Positions 11,086-22,910 of a stretch of 64,000 bases of DNA are shown here, piece by piece. The stretch lies in the NCBI RefSeq assembly GCF_002127325.2, contig NC_035433.2, positions 92,520,033 through 92,584,032 on the forward strand. Reading direction: 5' to 3'. The translations under genes were made by a program, and so were the position numbers. This stretch comes from Helianthus annuus (Eukaryota > Streptophyta > Magnoliopsida > Asterales > Asteraceae). Numbering within the stretch: the first letter of the stretch is position 1; each line of letters starts with the position of its first letter. A model generated the notes under the pieces. The model saw only the letters and a list, made by a program, of their open reading frames with translations, searched no databases and was not told the origin of the DNA.

Positions 11086-11638
11086 GTCAACCCGCTCAGC
11101 AACCTGTTTGCACTTTCAAGAATTTCATGGACTGTCGTCCAAGCACGTTCAGTGGCACGGAGGGAGCAGTGAGACTCCTCCATTGGTTCGAAAAGCTCGA
11201 GTCGGTATTTGAGATGTGTGAATGCCCTGAGGCTCGCAGGGTGAAATACGCCACTGGTACTTTAGAAGGGATTGCGCTAACTTGGTGGAATGCGCAAGTC
11301 CAACTTTTGGGATTGGCAGCTTCTAACGCCACTCCCTGGAATGATTTCAAAGAGCTGATTAAGCGAGAGTATGGCTCATGAGACGACATCCACAAGTTAG
11401 AGGTGGAGTTCTTCAATTTGAAAATGACAGGGTCGGAGATCGAGGCTTATACTAAAAGGTCAAATGAGCTGGCCGTTCTGTGTCCAAAGATGGTGGACCC
11501 TCCTATCAGACGCATTGAGTTGTATCTCAAGGGGTTGGCACCAGAAATTCAAAGCCATGTGACATCGGCCAACCTTGCTAACATTCAGGATATTCAGTGC
11601 CTTGCTCATCGCCTCACGGATCAAGCAGTGGAACAAGA
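11086..11638 (+). pseudogene. gag: Element B gag exon 2: capsid domain, interrupted by J
   Basis: Retrotransposon Gag domain: CTFKNFMDCRPSTFSGTEGA, LLHWFEKLESVFEM, ALTWWNAQVQLLG, WNDFKELIKREYG, then FNLKMTGSEIEAY and a LAHRLTDQAVEQ end. A TGA at 11379-11381 breaks the frame (probably CGA to TGA), and the frame is the same on both sides. At 11638 it is cut by solo LTR J and resumes at 15035; across the TSD the codons read E-Q-D-R without a shift, so J inserted precisely into a working frame. Confidence 0.92.
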
Positions 11639-12616
11639 TGTGACAACTGGCACAAAACCGGTAACTTCCGTACACTTTAATTATTATTTAATGACTGCAA
11701 TTATGTGCTTAAATGTCAACATTGACTGATTAGATGCTAAGCAAGTGAATTCATGCACGTTGTATACTACAAAATATTGCTTCATGCAATCGAGAGCGCT
11801 GCGTCAGAAATATTAGTAAACTCACCGGTAAGACACACTGTGTCAACGGAACTGCAGAAAGCAATCAGACATTAGAATTGAGGCCTAGGTGTAGGTCCTA
11901 CGACAAAGGTACATTAAAACCCAAGAGTACGTATAAGGGTTTAATTTATGGTCGTTACGAAAGCTAAAACACGCACTAAAAGGCACCCGAAACACACTTT
12001 AAGTGCAGAACTTTATTAAATTCAGCACAATTCAGCTTTTAACAACATAAATATTGTGCAGAGATGTCGTTTTATCATCCAGAATATTTCCCTAAGTGAC
12101 GGGAATTCTTTGTGTCACTAAAAATAACACTAACGACACTTTAAATGCTTATTAAGCACTTTAACGAATCAGTATCTAACCGAACAACCGAACAATTTGA
12201 TTCGATACCGATTTCAAGCTTTAAATCACTTTCTGGAAGGTTATACACAAACTGGTGCTTAAACGCAATCAGTTTAACGCGACGTACACTCCAAAACTGT
12301 GACGTAAGCCAAATATACCCTAAATATCCCTTACATAACTTAGAAATAAGTTTCGAAGGATTCGGTATGGCGAAAACATGTTTATTTGAACTAAAGAACT
12401 AATTACGACAAAACTGCGAAACGAACGTTGGTGGCCGCCCGGATAATATTTAATCCCACAAATATTCTGTTATGATTAAAATTTTATTTTAATCAGGTTC
12501 ATGTTGAAAAATAAACTAAAACGCTTAAAAACGTTATTTTTCAAGTTTAAGCGCGTACCGTGTGTTCCTACGCGACACAGTGCTTACACTGCAAAACGCA
12601 GACAACGCAGCAAACC

Positions 12617-12660
12617 CAGGAATATGCCAGGAATATGCCAGGAATATGCTAGGAATATGC
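12617..12660 (+). repeat. 11-bp tandem repeat upstream of J promoter
   Basis: Four direct copies of CAGGAATATGC (the last begins with T), ending 14 bp before a TATA box. The position suits an enhancer-type repeat in U3. Confidence 0.85.
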
Positions 12661-12673
12661 TATATGGAAGGTC

Positions 12674-12681
12674 TATAAATA
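12674..12681 (+). promoter_or_regulatory. TATA box of solo LTR J
   Basis: TATAAATA in the context GGTCTATAAATACC, about 1.04 kb into the 3.4-kb LTR. It would drive rightward transcription. As a solo LTR it could still act as a promoter for flanking DNA if not silenced. Confidence 0.6.
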
Positions 12682-15034
12682 CCACTATTCCATCACTCCA
12701 TCTTCACTTCCCTCTCTCCCTCCCTTGTTCTCGGCCCAACCAAGCACCACCGCCACCCTCATTTTCCAACATCATCCATCCATTCCAAGGTGATATTGAG
12801 GAGTAAGAAGGCCACTAACAAAGCTCGGTGCAAGCGGATCTTGAAGGACCTTCTTCATTTGCTTTTATCCACCTCTTTTGTCCTCTTGAACTCCCCTAGC
12901 CTTGTGCTAGTAGTAAGTGCTTCTAAACATCTTCTTGTTCTTGTTTATGATGGTTAATAGATGATTTAATGGCTAAAAATCATAAACACTAAAGATCACC
13001 AACTAAAAGTCTTGTAAAATGATGAACTTAATGGATAAAAGGAAAGTAATGGTGTAAAACTTGTTAAACTTGTTTTGTGATGATTATTTTGTGTTATTTA
13101 ATGCTAGTAGTAGTTCGGATCGTCATCTAACCCGGCTAGGTTATGTTCATAGAACATGAACTAGTGTATGTCAAAGTATGAAAAGGACTAGATGATGAAC
13201 ACTACTACACAATAACATGAACTTGTGTAAAAGTAAATTTTCTTGTAAAATGAAGTTCTAAACTAGTAGATCTAAAGATCTACAAGTGGTATTTTCGGGA
13301 AACCAACTGTAAGACGAAACCATGTTTTAAAACTGGATCTTTCATGAACTAGAGGTGTTTTTATGAACAAACAAGTGTGTGGACACTTGTGTAACAAAAG
13401 TTTCAACAAAGAAATAATTTTCGTAAAAACCGACTAGAAGTTGTGAAACTTCATATTCCTTAAAAATAAAGTTTTTAAGAAATTAAACTTATTTTTAAAG
13501 ATAACAAGACTTACTAAATGTGCTAGTAAGTTACTACACATTTTTGTGAATATTCAAGTTCATGGAATAGAGGAATTAGTATATATTGTTGGTGATTATT
13601 GTTGAAGATTGATTGTTGATGAATTAAAAGAAAATAAACACATGTTTTGAAAATGTGAGAAACCTCCATTTTTAGGGGAAACTCTGTCAAAATTTTTATA
13701 AATTTTGACACTTAGAAAAATATAAGTATTTGAGAAACTTATTCCCTAAAAATGTATTTAAGAGTATTACCAAGGTTTCCCTAAATTTTTGTGATAAGAA
13801 ATAAGGATTTCTTCAAGAATAAAAATGGATATAAGTATGTATATTTTTGAGAGAAAAATATATATTATTTTATCAGCAACTTTTGTGCTAAGTGTATATA
13901 GTATGTGTTATACGTGCTAGCATATTAAAACTTAAAAATACACTAAATACTCATGAGGAGTATAAACATAAGAACACACATACAACATACAAGAAACATA
14001 ATTCGGGTGCAAAGTGCAAAACATGAGATACTTAAATTAATATGTGAGGAAATAATATAAGTAAGATGCTTAGTTAAAAATATAAAATATTTTTAACACA
14101 ACAATACGAGTACAAATGAGAGTGACTGTACTTGTGCGACGCAAGTCTAGTGACTAACGTTAAGAAAACACATATAGGTCGCGACGTTAATTAAGCAAAC
14201 CCGGTGAAGTTTACGACGCACAGGAACGCAAAGTTGTGAGTTCATGCTCCCCCTTTTCTTTTAACTGTTTTTAGCTTTATAACTCGGGGGTGAAATACAT
14301 GTTACAAATACTTCAATATTTACAAATTGATATGTTGTGTACTGAAACGAGAAGTACTCTTGGCGAAAACTAGTGCCAAGAATTGATACGAGAAATCGTG
14401 TCATGGATAGGGTACCATAAGCACCATTAATCGTGTACATACTAAGACCGCAGAACAAAAGGTTAGATCTAATGGGTTTCAGGGCAGCCCCACTCTTGGT
14501 GACAACTAGAACCAAGTAGTGTTTTTGTGTCTCAGTCGTGAATCGACTATAGAAAAATGCCTATGGTTTAGTGACTTCCTATGTCGTGTCACATGTTAAT
14601 GGCTTTGCAACCCATTAACACTTGATACATATAGAGATACTTGACTCATTCATGAATACGCGTTTTGAAACAAAATACATACCATGTTTTTCATACAAAG
14701 TATACAAACGTTCAATACAAAAACTGCATGAATTCACACCAACATTATGTTGATGTTTTTTTTCCAAAACTCACATGTATTTCAGGTAATTAAAGGTGGA
14801 TGTGCGCGCGGTCTTACTTATGCTCGTGGATGTCGCTATGTTTTATTTTCACTAAATAAAGTTGTAACTTTTAAGACAATATGCTATCACGTGTTGTAAA
14901 CACTTGACTTATGTTTTGGTAATGTAATGTTTGAAGTTATTTTGAGCATATAGTATGTTTACCTTTCGTATGCAATGAGAACCTTTCATGATCACACCTC
15001 GTGCTTCCGCCGCAGAAAGGGGTGTGACACAAGA

Positions 15035-17149
15035 CAGGCTGCCTAAGCGCGTCAGCGCTACTGCTACCGTTACCACTTCTGCTACTCCTGCTACCCCCAG
15101 TGACAACAAGAGAAAATGGGATGGGGATTCCAGCAAGGGATCAGCTTCCGTTCAGTCTCAGGTTCAGCAACGGAAGATTGACAACTATCAGAGCCCTGGT
15201 CAGCAATCTTCGGGCAATCACAAGCAGGGTGGTTATCGAGGGAACCTCCCAAGGTGTAACAACTGTAACAGGCATCACAGTGGACAGTGCAACAAGGGTC
15301 GCTGTCAGAGATGCCTCAAGATGGGTCATGAGGCCAAGGATTGTAGGAGCCCACGGCCTGCGAATCAGAATCAGCAGCAGCACCAACCACCGCAGAATCA
15401 GCAACAGGGCAACAAGGGATGTTTTCATTGTGGCGCTAAAGGTCACTTCAAAAGACACTGCCCTCAGTTAAACCGAAATCAGAACAACAACAACAACAAT
15501 AACAACAACCAGGGCAATGGCAACAACAACAACGGGGGAAACAACAATGATGGGAACAACGGCGCTAGGGGTCGAGCATTTGTGCTGGGGCAGGGTGATG
15601 CCAGGAACGATCCCAACGTAGTTATGGGTAAGTTTCTTCTTGACGACTTTTATGTTACTGTATTGTTTGATTTGGGTGCGGATACTAGCTATGTGTCTTT
15701 GAAAGTGAGTCAAATGTTAAAACGTGCACCAACTCCCTTAAACACCAAACATGTCGTAGAGTTAGCTAATGGTAAAAGTCTAGAAGCCACACACATAGTT
15801 CAGGGTTGTAATCTTATCCTCGCTGGTCAAACTTTCTCCATCGACCTCATTCCTATAGTTCTGGGTAGCTTCGATATCGTCGTTGGTATGGACTGGTTAT
15901 CCAAGCAGCAAGCAGAGATCCTATGTAAGGAGAAGATCATTCGTATTCCTCGTTCTGGTAAAGAACCTCTCGAAGTTCAAGGCGACAAGAGTGGTGCTGT
16001 GGTTGGCATCATCTCCTTCATGAAGGCTCAGAAATGTTTACGAAAGGGTCACACTGCCATTTTGGCACTTGTTACTGATGCATCAACGAAAGAGAAAAGA
16101 ATAGAGGATATCCCAGTTGTACACGATTTTCCTCAAGTGTTTCCTGAAGATCTACCTGGTCTACCGCCTCATCGCCAGGTCGAGTTTCAAATCGAGCTAG
16201 CTCCAGGAGCAGCACCTATAGCTCGCGCACCGTATCGTTTAGCTCCAACTGAACTGGAAGAACTGTCAAAGCAACTGCAAGAGCTCTTGGATAAGGGTTT
16301 TATTCGTCCTAGCTCTTCGCCTTGGGGAGCTCCAGTATTATTTGTGAAGAAGAAAGACGGTACATTCAGAATGTGCATTGATTACCGCGAACTAAACAAG
16401 GTCACCGTGAAGAACCGCTATCCTCTTCCACGTATTGATGACTTATTCGACCAGTTGCAAGGGTCGAGCTACTACTCCAAGATTGATCTGAGGTCAGGAT
16501 ATCATCAGCTGAGAGTCCGGGATGAGGACGTCTCTAAGACAGCTTTCAGAACTCGCTACGGCCACTACGAGTTCCTAGTCATGCCATTCGGGCTAACGAA
16601 CGCACCGGCAGTCTTCATGGATCTTATGAACAGAGCGTGCAAGCCTTACCTAGACAAGTTCGTGATTGTTTTTATCGACGACATCCTGATCTACTCCAAG
16701 AGTCAGGAGGAACATGAGCAGCACCTGCGTCTTATCTTGGAACTTCTTCGAAAGGAACAACTGTACGCCAAGTTTTCAAAATGCGACTTCTGGCTTCGTG
16801 AAGTCCACTTTCTAGGCCATGTGGTAAACAGGGATGGGATTCATGTCGATCCATCCAAGGTAGATTCGATCAGGAACTGGCCTGCACCGCGTACACCAAC
16901 GGAAATACGCCAATTCTTGGGTTTGGCGGGTTATTACAGACGGTACATTAAAGACTTCTCCAAGATCGCACAGCCGCTTACTCTGTTGACACAGAAAGGT
17001 GTCACTTATCGTTGGGGTAATACACAAGAAATGGCTTTTCAATACCTAAAGGATAGGCTCTGGAGCGCACCTATTCTCTCATTGCCAGAGGGCACGGATG
17101 ATTTTGTAGTCTATTGCGACGAATCGATTCAGGGTCTTGGTTGCGTATT
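15035..17149 (+). pseudogene. gag-pol: Element B gag-pol: zinc knuckles, protease, reverse transcriptase
   Basis: Continues the Gag frame after J. Gag tail: [12 protein letters not shown] cluster, [14 protein letters not shown] and [14 protein letters not shown] knuckles, then an Asn-rich run (15476-15570). Protease: [13 protein letters not shown] (15660-15700), where the family active site is LFD-S/T-GAD, so the catalytic Ser/Thr is Leu (TTG, possibly from TCG). RT follows: [47 protein letters not shown] and the FIDD box in [15 protein letters not shown]. The frame is open until element C interrupts it at 17150, after [17 protein letters not shown], at the start of RNase H. The frame resumes exactly at 22911-22916 (V-L-M-Q-R-D). 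Confidence 0.95.
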
Positions 17150-17717
17150 TGTAGGATCGTGTGATGACCCGAACGAGTCGTTCAGAGGCTTTCTCCTTGG
17201 TTTCAGGTGCGGAATAACAAGAAACTAAGGTAGAAACAGCAGGCAAATCACTTTTAACTACTTGTTTATTGATTCCAAACGTTTACAGCTCAAATCTCGC
17301 ACCGGCAGAACTTCGGCACGATTTCTACACCACGTTACAACTCAGATCGCCTATAGGGTATTTATAGAGGTCTGGGACCGCTTATTGGACAGGCCCAATA
17401 AGCGGCCCATGCCATTGGAGCGGTCCAGAACATTGACACAAAAGCGGTCCATAAGATGTCACAAGAGCGATCCAGCTTGTTTGTCGTTCGAGCGGACCAG
17501 CATGTCCGTTCGAGCGGCCCATGCTCTAAATGACCTAAAAGGCGATCCAACTACCTAATTGGCTAATGAGCGGCCCAACTAACTAATTTTGACTCTAAAA
17601 GCGGCCCAACATCTAAAACCTATACATTTCACTATTTCTCGTATTTCGAGCCCAGATCTAACGTTCTAAGACAATGACTCGATACAAGACGTAATCAGCA
17701 GATGTAGTGCACCAACA
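17150..17717 (-). repeat. 3' LTR of element C
   Basis: 568 bp. On the minus strand it runs TGTTGGTGCACTAC...CGATCCTACA. A TATA box (TATAAATA, minus) lies at 17359-17366, and nine copies of the AGCGG(T/A/C)CC motif lie upstream of it, in U3 (17378-17605). It includes an 11-bp perfect stem, CCGCTTATTGG (17378-17388) with CCAATAAGCGG (17395-17405). Confidence 0.95.
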
Positions 17718-19686
17718 GACTCCCCCTCAGATGTTGATGGAGTCGACTATCGAGTCACAACAATGCTGTCTTCAGTTCTTCAGTCTTGATCAGTCTTCGG
17801 GCTTCTCTTTCTTTGTCATTCTATCAATCTTCAGGAACTCTGCCTGGAATAATATCTTCTTCAGGAATTCCTTCCTGGAATCATATGCCTGGATCATTCT
17901 CTGGCTCTAACTTTCATCAGACTCCCCCTAACATAATGCTGAGATCTCTATCTGGAAATCGTTATCACCATTGAAATCATCTCCTGGCTTTCTCTGTTTA
18001 AGCTCTCCTCTGGTTCTGATGAGTCTCCTGGCTATCCGTAGCAACAGGATCAGAAACCTGCAATACTCAAATACACTATCACAAAACAACACAATTTGTA
18101 ATTCAACTTAATGAATTAACTAATCGTATAAGAAAAACTATGAAGATCAAACTGTAGGTTACCATTCAACTTATTCATCAAGTTAATGAACCAAATTTGC
18201 ATTTCAAATCTTCACAATTTAACACACTCTCCCAAACCACAAGTTCAACATGTTTTACACTTGAAATGTCGAAAATCAGTTCTTCACACTCTGTTGTCGA
18301 AAATCTTTTTGAAGTTTTCAAATATCAAACAAAAATACAATATTTTTGGATTTTTGAATTTAATGAAATACAAAAATGAACACTATTTTTGAGAGATTGT
18401 GCAAGACGATCATATCGGTTTTTTAGACATATCACCAACACCGTTGATCTTGATTAATCAGCAAATGTTAAAAACAAATTTACTTCTGATTGTCAGTATT
18501 GTTGTCCACTTAAACCTCTACACAAGTTTTCAATCGATTCAATATACGTATTTAATGTATTAGCACTTAAACTTATTTGAGTGTCCCACCTCTTGAATAT
18601 ACTCCCGTATCCAGATCCCAATATTCTGATTTACAGGTAAGTATACTACAAACAATATCTGTATATAAATTAGGGGAAAAAAATGCGAGAACTGAGGGAT
18701 CTCAGGTCAGAACTTCCGTTCAGCAGAGAGATATCAGTTTCGACTTAGCAGTGGGTCCCCTTTAGAGGATCTTTTCAGCTACAACAACTGATCATCAATT
18801 TTATTGTCTAATCAGCTTAGGGCTTTATGCTATGTTTCAAGCATATGAAGAAAGTATTAGCCAGGGACTAGGTCAGAACTACCGTTCAGCAGAAGTCCCG
18901 GAATAATACCCCAGACATCAATTGAGTACAAGAACCTAGTATTCCAGAATAAGAAACCTTTCAAACGAGATTTCAGGGGTTACCTATATATCCAAGTAGT
19001 GTTCCCCACAAAATAAGTAAGTTTTGATTTTATGTTTATATCTCGAATACAATTTACTAACTGTGTGAAGCCTACTGACACATCATTAGTAAGACTTGTT
19101 TAAAAACAATTTTGTCTTTACAAATCTCTAGCATGCTGTGATAGTCCACCGATGTACTATCATCTCCTTTTTTTGCAACAAAACTCATTTTCATTTTTCA
19201 ATTTTTTTAAATTTTTCAAAATTTTCTTACTCCCCCTAAAATCAAAATATATTTCAATTTTGATTTTCTGAAGAAAAAAAATTGAAAACAAACTATACAA
19301 GAAACTTGACAACATTATGTGAATTACCTCAATTCACCATTCTCGTGCAAAAACAATCAGAACTCCCCCTCACAACAAACTATTTTCCCATTATGATTTC
19401 AAAACACTTAAGTTTGTTTTAATCAAAATGGTTTTTCCGGAAAAATTAGTTTGTGTTCCAACCATTTGTAGATTTGGGGTTATCTCATCATCTTGTTTTC
19501 TTTAAACCTTTTAAAGATTTATCATTTCCAGTTTTAACGTAAACCATCTGTAGAAAATCAAGTACAACTTAATGTCCCTGATTTACCACATATGAGGCGA
19601 AAAATCACCAAAGTGAAATTTCTCAAGAAATGTGCCGATTCATGATCCACAATACCATCTTGGGATCTCCGGCAAGTCAGGTTTAT
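17718..19686 (-). other. Non-coding 3' region of element C with conserved SIRE-like blocks
   Basis: No coding frame. Blocks shared with other elements here include GTGTCCCACCTCTTGAATAT followed by an AGGTAAGTATA end (18579-18650; matching 55309-55375 in D and 61869-61945 in I), two GGTCAGAAC...CAGCA blocks (18705, 18873; matching 61991 in I), and a block near 19068-19165 with CCTACTG...ACATCAT and GATGTACTATCATCTCC (matching 62367-62465 in I). The order of the blocks is kept between C and I, which suggests descent from the same 3' untranslated region. Confidence 0.7.
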
Positions 19687-21690
19687 CTATTTAAACAATT
19701 TCACCCAAGCCTGACTGCCCTTGGGTGATTTTGAATTCTTGCTCAACAATGGTGGAAAGTTTTTCTCATCCATTGTTAAACTAGAATTCTCAACTTTTAC
19801 CTCAACCAATGGCTCCTCTGGTTTTACCATACCAGAATCATTGCCTGAAGGTGGCTTGTCCAACTTTGATCTGTCAGATTCATCGCCGACCTTTTCCTTC
19901 TTCTTCCCTCTCTGTTCTGTCCTCAGATTTGTATCTGATGAATTCGTCTTGCTTGCTTTTGCAACTGAAGGAGTCGATTCATCAGAACTTTTATTATGTT
20001 TATCCTGTGAACCTGAGGACAAAATCTTCTCGAGATATTCTCTCGCTTTCTTTCTCTTCTTCCTCAGTCGGTCTTTCTGCCCCTGAGAAAGTTTAACTTT
20101 CGTCTCTAGAACTTTCGGTTGTTGAACTTTTGGTTCTCGAACTTTTAGTTCTTCGGGCTTGACCTTGACTGGAATTCTTGCCACTTTCTGAGACATAACC
20201 CTTGATCTTCCATTCGATTTCCATGGGCAATCTCGGGCAATGTGACCTTTGATATTGCAGTTATAGCACCTCCTGGTCTCATATCTCCAGTACTGGCAAT
20301 TAACAGCAATGTGTCCATGATAGCTGCAGCTGTAACACATTCTGTTATCGTACCAGTTATCACCGTTGTACCAAACACTCAAGTCGTAACATTGTTTGGC
20401 CTGGTGATATTCCTTCCTCAACTTTGCTGGATTTGACGCTTTAGTACTGTGGTCTGACCTGCACCACTTATTACCAACATTTTTTGAGTTTTCATTTTTT
20501 ATTCTTTTTAAATTTTGTTTTTGATTGGATGATCGATCCGATGAACTTTTATTATCTTTTTGTTTCTGTTCTGCTTTCTTCTTCAAAGGCTTTTGCTTAG
20601 AACATTCACCTTTTTCGGTCGACTGCAAAACAGTTTTCTGAAATTTTTCTTTCAAATTTAAAAACAATTTTTGTTTTTCTTTTTTAACATTTTCATCATC
20701 GGATGCATCATCACAATCTTCAACTTTGACAGAGTCAAAGTTTGTGACACAGTCACTTATTGGAACTGAATTGATCGGTTTTGGACAAGGAATATTCAAC
20801 TTGTCAGATTTAGTCGCAAAACTGATCAATTTCTTTTCAAGTTCATCAATCTTGATCCTTGAACTCTTAGCTTCGTCTTCAAGCTTAGATATTCTTTCAA
20901 GATGAGACTTGATTGAATTTTCATTTTCATTTTTCAAGTTTTCAAGAACAGATTTTTCATTTTCCAAAACATTTATCTGTTCTTGAAGTTTCACTTCATT
21001 AGCTTTCAGATTTTTTTTCTCCAATTTTATCCAGAAATCTTCATTTTCTGATGATTTCTGTTTGCTTTCAAAAACCTTTTCATTTTCTTTCAAACCTTTG
21101 TTCTCTAATGTCAAACTGTTCACACTACCCAACAATTTGACATTTGCGACTTTCAACTTCTCATAAATACCCTGTAAGTCTAGAATCTGTTTTTCATCAG
21201 CTTTCTTCTTATTGTTCAACTTCTTGATCTCCAATGCTAAACTTTCAGCATCCTTCACAAGTTTGTCATTGACTGTCTTGAAGTTGTGACAATTTGAGCA
21301 TACTGATGCAGACCTTGACGATTCATTCTTCACAGATTCTTTGACTTTTACAGCTTTTTCTTTCCTTTTCTCATCCTTGATCACCATCTGTTCTTCAATC
21401 CTTTTAATGAGTGGAGAAATTGTCAGTTCAGAAAATTCTCTAGAACTTTTCAAGTTCAAGACATAATCTTCCCATTCTTCTTTCGGTAAAGCACTGATAA
21501 ATTTTTCAACCCACTCTTCTGGTGCTTTTGTAATATCTAAATCAAACATTGAACTAACAAGATGTTTGTATCTCTTAATGACACCTCTTGTGCTTTCTCC
21601 TGGAAAACCTGAAAATGAATCAAATTCATTCTTTAATATTTTTATTCTATCAAGTGTTTCTTGAGTCCTGTTAACGATATTGAAATCCAT
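19687..21690 (-). CDS. gag: Element C Gag-like protein (667 aa), zinc knuckles and coiled coil
   Basis: An intact open frame. Residues 1-120 form a helical, UBN2/copia-Gag-like segment (KNEFDSFSGFPGESTRGVIK; LPKEEWEDYVLNL). Residues 130-300 are Lys/Glu-rich with long heptad-like Leu spacing (LENEKSVLENLKNENEN), a likely coiled coil. Two CCHC knuckles follow at about 455-495 (CYSCSYHGHIAVNC and CYNCNIKGHIARDC), then a basic RLRKKRKKAREYLEKIL stretch and an acidic/Ser tail. It would assemble particles and bind element RNA. D's protein has about 130 additional N-terminal residues, so C's is shorter at the start. The frame is open although no enzyme is encoded. Confidence 0.88.
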   Translation of the reverse strand: MDFNIVNRTQETLDRIKILKNEFDSFSGFPGESTRGVIKRYKHLVSSMFDLDITKAPEEWVEKFISALPKEEWEDYVLNLKSSREFSELTISPLIKRIEEQMVIKDEKRKEKAVKVKESVKNESSRSASVCSNCHNFKTVNDKLVKDAESLALEIKKLNNKKKADEKQILDLQGIYEKLKVANVKLLGSVNSLTLENKGLKENEKVFESKQKSSENEDFWIKLEKKNLKANEVKLQEQINVLENEKSVLENLKNENENSIKSHLERISKLEDEAKSSRIKIDELEKKLISFATKSDKLNIPCPKPINSVPISDCVTNFDSVKVEDCDDASDDENVKKEKQKLFLNLKEKFQKTVLQSTEKGECSKQKPLKKKAEQKQKDNKSSSDRSSNQKQNLKRIKNENSKNVGNKWCRSDHSTKASNPAKLRKEYHQAKQCYDLSVWYNGDNWYDNRMCYSCSYHGHIAVNCQYWRYETRRCYNCNIKGHIARDCPWKSNGRSRVMSQKVARIPVKVKPEELKVREPKVQQPKVLETKVKLSQGQKDRLRKKRKKAREYLEKILSSGSQDKHNKSSDESTPSVAKASKTNSSDTNLRTEQRGKKKEKVGDESDRSKLDKPPSGNDSGMVKPEEPLVEVKVENSSLTMDEKNFPPLLSKNSKSPKGSQAWVKLFK

Positions 21691-21714
21691 GATTCGATAA
21701 CACGTTTTTCAAAC

Positions 21715-22135
21715 ACTGTGACGAATAAGCGAACCAGGTGTGACGGAAAAGCGAACTAATCAGCAATCTGACACAAAAGCGGAACAGATGGTCTAAAAGA
21801 GCGGACCAGAGAATAATGTGTCCAATAAGCGGTCCAGATAAGCTATCCGGATGACAAATAAGCGGACCAAGATCGTCCGGATGAGCGGTCTAACAAGTCG
21901 TCCGGATGAGCGGTCTAACAAGTCGTCCGGATGAGCGATCCAACCGACCGAATAATCGATCCAGAACAGTCGATTCGAGCGGGCCCCAATTGTCACTTCG
22001 AGCGGACCGTATCTTTCGAGCTGATCTTTCGAACAGATTGTATCTTTCGAGCTATTCAAGGTGTTCGAATGAGCGATACACACTTGTCCGGATAAGCGGT
22101 TCCTAACCGTCCGAATAAGCGGTCCACAATCAAAT
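21715..22135 (-). repeat. AGCGG(N)CC motif array in C 5' leader
   Basis: About 15 copies of (A/G)AGCGG(T/A)CC-like words at 15-35 bp spacing between the primer site and the gag ATG (plus-strand reading: AAGCGGACCA, GAGCGGTCTAAC, GAGCGATCCAAC, AAGCGGTCCACA and others). The same word recurs nine times in each LTR upstream of the TATA box. The flanks differ, so the copies are not one tandem unit. Confidence 0.85.
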
Positions 22136-22328
22136 CCAAATTTCACCCACTTAAACTTCGAATTTTGATTTGAAACTTTCCAGGATTTATCTCTATGCCA
22201 TCGCGCACAATCCCTGAGTTTTTCAGCAAATTTCGACCGTTGAAAGTGTCTGAATCTGAAAAAGAAGGTGTAGAAGTAAGAAAAAAATGACTAAATCCAG
22301 CTGATTTCTGCAGAGAACCTCCTCCTGA

Positions 22329-22340
22329 GCTCTGATACCA
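22329..22340 (-). other. Primer binding site of element C
   Basis: On the minus strand TGGTATCAGAGC starts two bases after the LTR. It is the initiator-Met tRNA type, the same as in A, B and D. Confidence 0.93.
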
Positions 22341-22342
22341 AT

Positions 22343-22910
22343 TGTAGGATCGTGTGATGACCCGAACGAGTCGTTCAGAGGCTTTCTCCTTGGTTTCAGG
22401 TGCGGAATAACAAGAAACTAAGGTAGAAACAGCAGGCAAATCACTTTTAACTACTTGTTTATTGATTCCAAACGTTTACAGCTCAAATCTCGCACCGGCA
22501 GAACTTCGGCACGATTTCTACACCACGTTACAACTCAGATCGCCTATAGGGTATTTATAGAGGTCTGGGACCGCTTATTGGACAGGCCCAATAAGCGGCC
22601 CATGCCATTGGAGCGGTCCAGAACATTGACACAAAAGCGGTCCATAAGATGTCACAAGAGCGATCCAGCTTGTTTGTCGTTCGAGCGGACCAGCACGTCC
22701 GTTCGAGCGGCCCATGCTCTAAATGACCTAAAAGGCGATCCAACTACTTAATTGACTAATGAGCGGCCCAACTAACTAATTTTGACTCTAAAAGCGGCCC
22801 AACATCTAAAACCTATACATTTCACTATTTCTCGTATTTCGAGCCCAGATCTAATGTTCTAAGACAATGACTCGATACAAGACGTAATCAGCAGATGTAG
22901 TGCACCAACA
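22343..22910 (-). repeat. 5' LTR of element C
   Basis: 568 bp, differing from 17150-17717 at four transitions. TATA box on the minus strand at 22552-22559. The short ORF seen inside both LTRs spans promoter and repeat motifs and is not a gene. Confidence 0.95.

Larger units (their letters stand above)
11639..15029 (+). mobile_element. Solo LTR J, same superfamily as A, inside B gag
   Basis: A 3391-bp LTR flanked by the TSD CAAGA (11634-11638 and 15030-15034). It starts TGTGACAACTGG and ends AAAGGGGTGTGACA, and has no primer site, polypurine tract or coding sequence. Its ends and inner stretches (for example CCCCCTTTTCTTTTAAC near 14250, and the leader-like segment around 12850) resemble the LTR of A read on the minus strand, so J is a diverged relative of A. 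It probably arose from a full element by recombination between its two LTRs. Confidence 0.88.
17150..22910 (-). mobile_element. Element C: Gag-only LTR retrotransposon inside B pol
   Basis: 568-bp LTRs at 17150-17717 and 22343-22910 differ at only four sites, all transitions. The TSD GTATT is at 17145-17149 and 22911-22915. Minus-strand order: LTR, Met-type primer site (22329-22340), leader with an AGCGG-motif array, one 667-codon Gag ORF (21690-19687), about 1.9 kb of non-coding sequence, polypurine tract (GAGGGGGAGT, near 17720), LTR. There is no protease, integrase, RT or RNase H, so it must use enzymes supplied by another element. It is the youngest nested insertion in the left half. Confidence 0.93.

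Noticed and set aside
19721..20096. Plus-strand ORFs opposite the C gag
   Set aside because: Shadows of the Lys/Glu-rich minus-strand gag. No motif, and no sign of independent conservation.
17262..22751. Two near-identical 98-codon ORFs at 17262-17558 and 22455-22751
   Set aside because: They lie within the two LTRs of C, cross the TATA region and motif copies, and differ only as the LTRs differ. No coding evidence.
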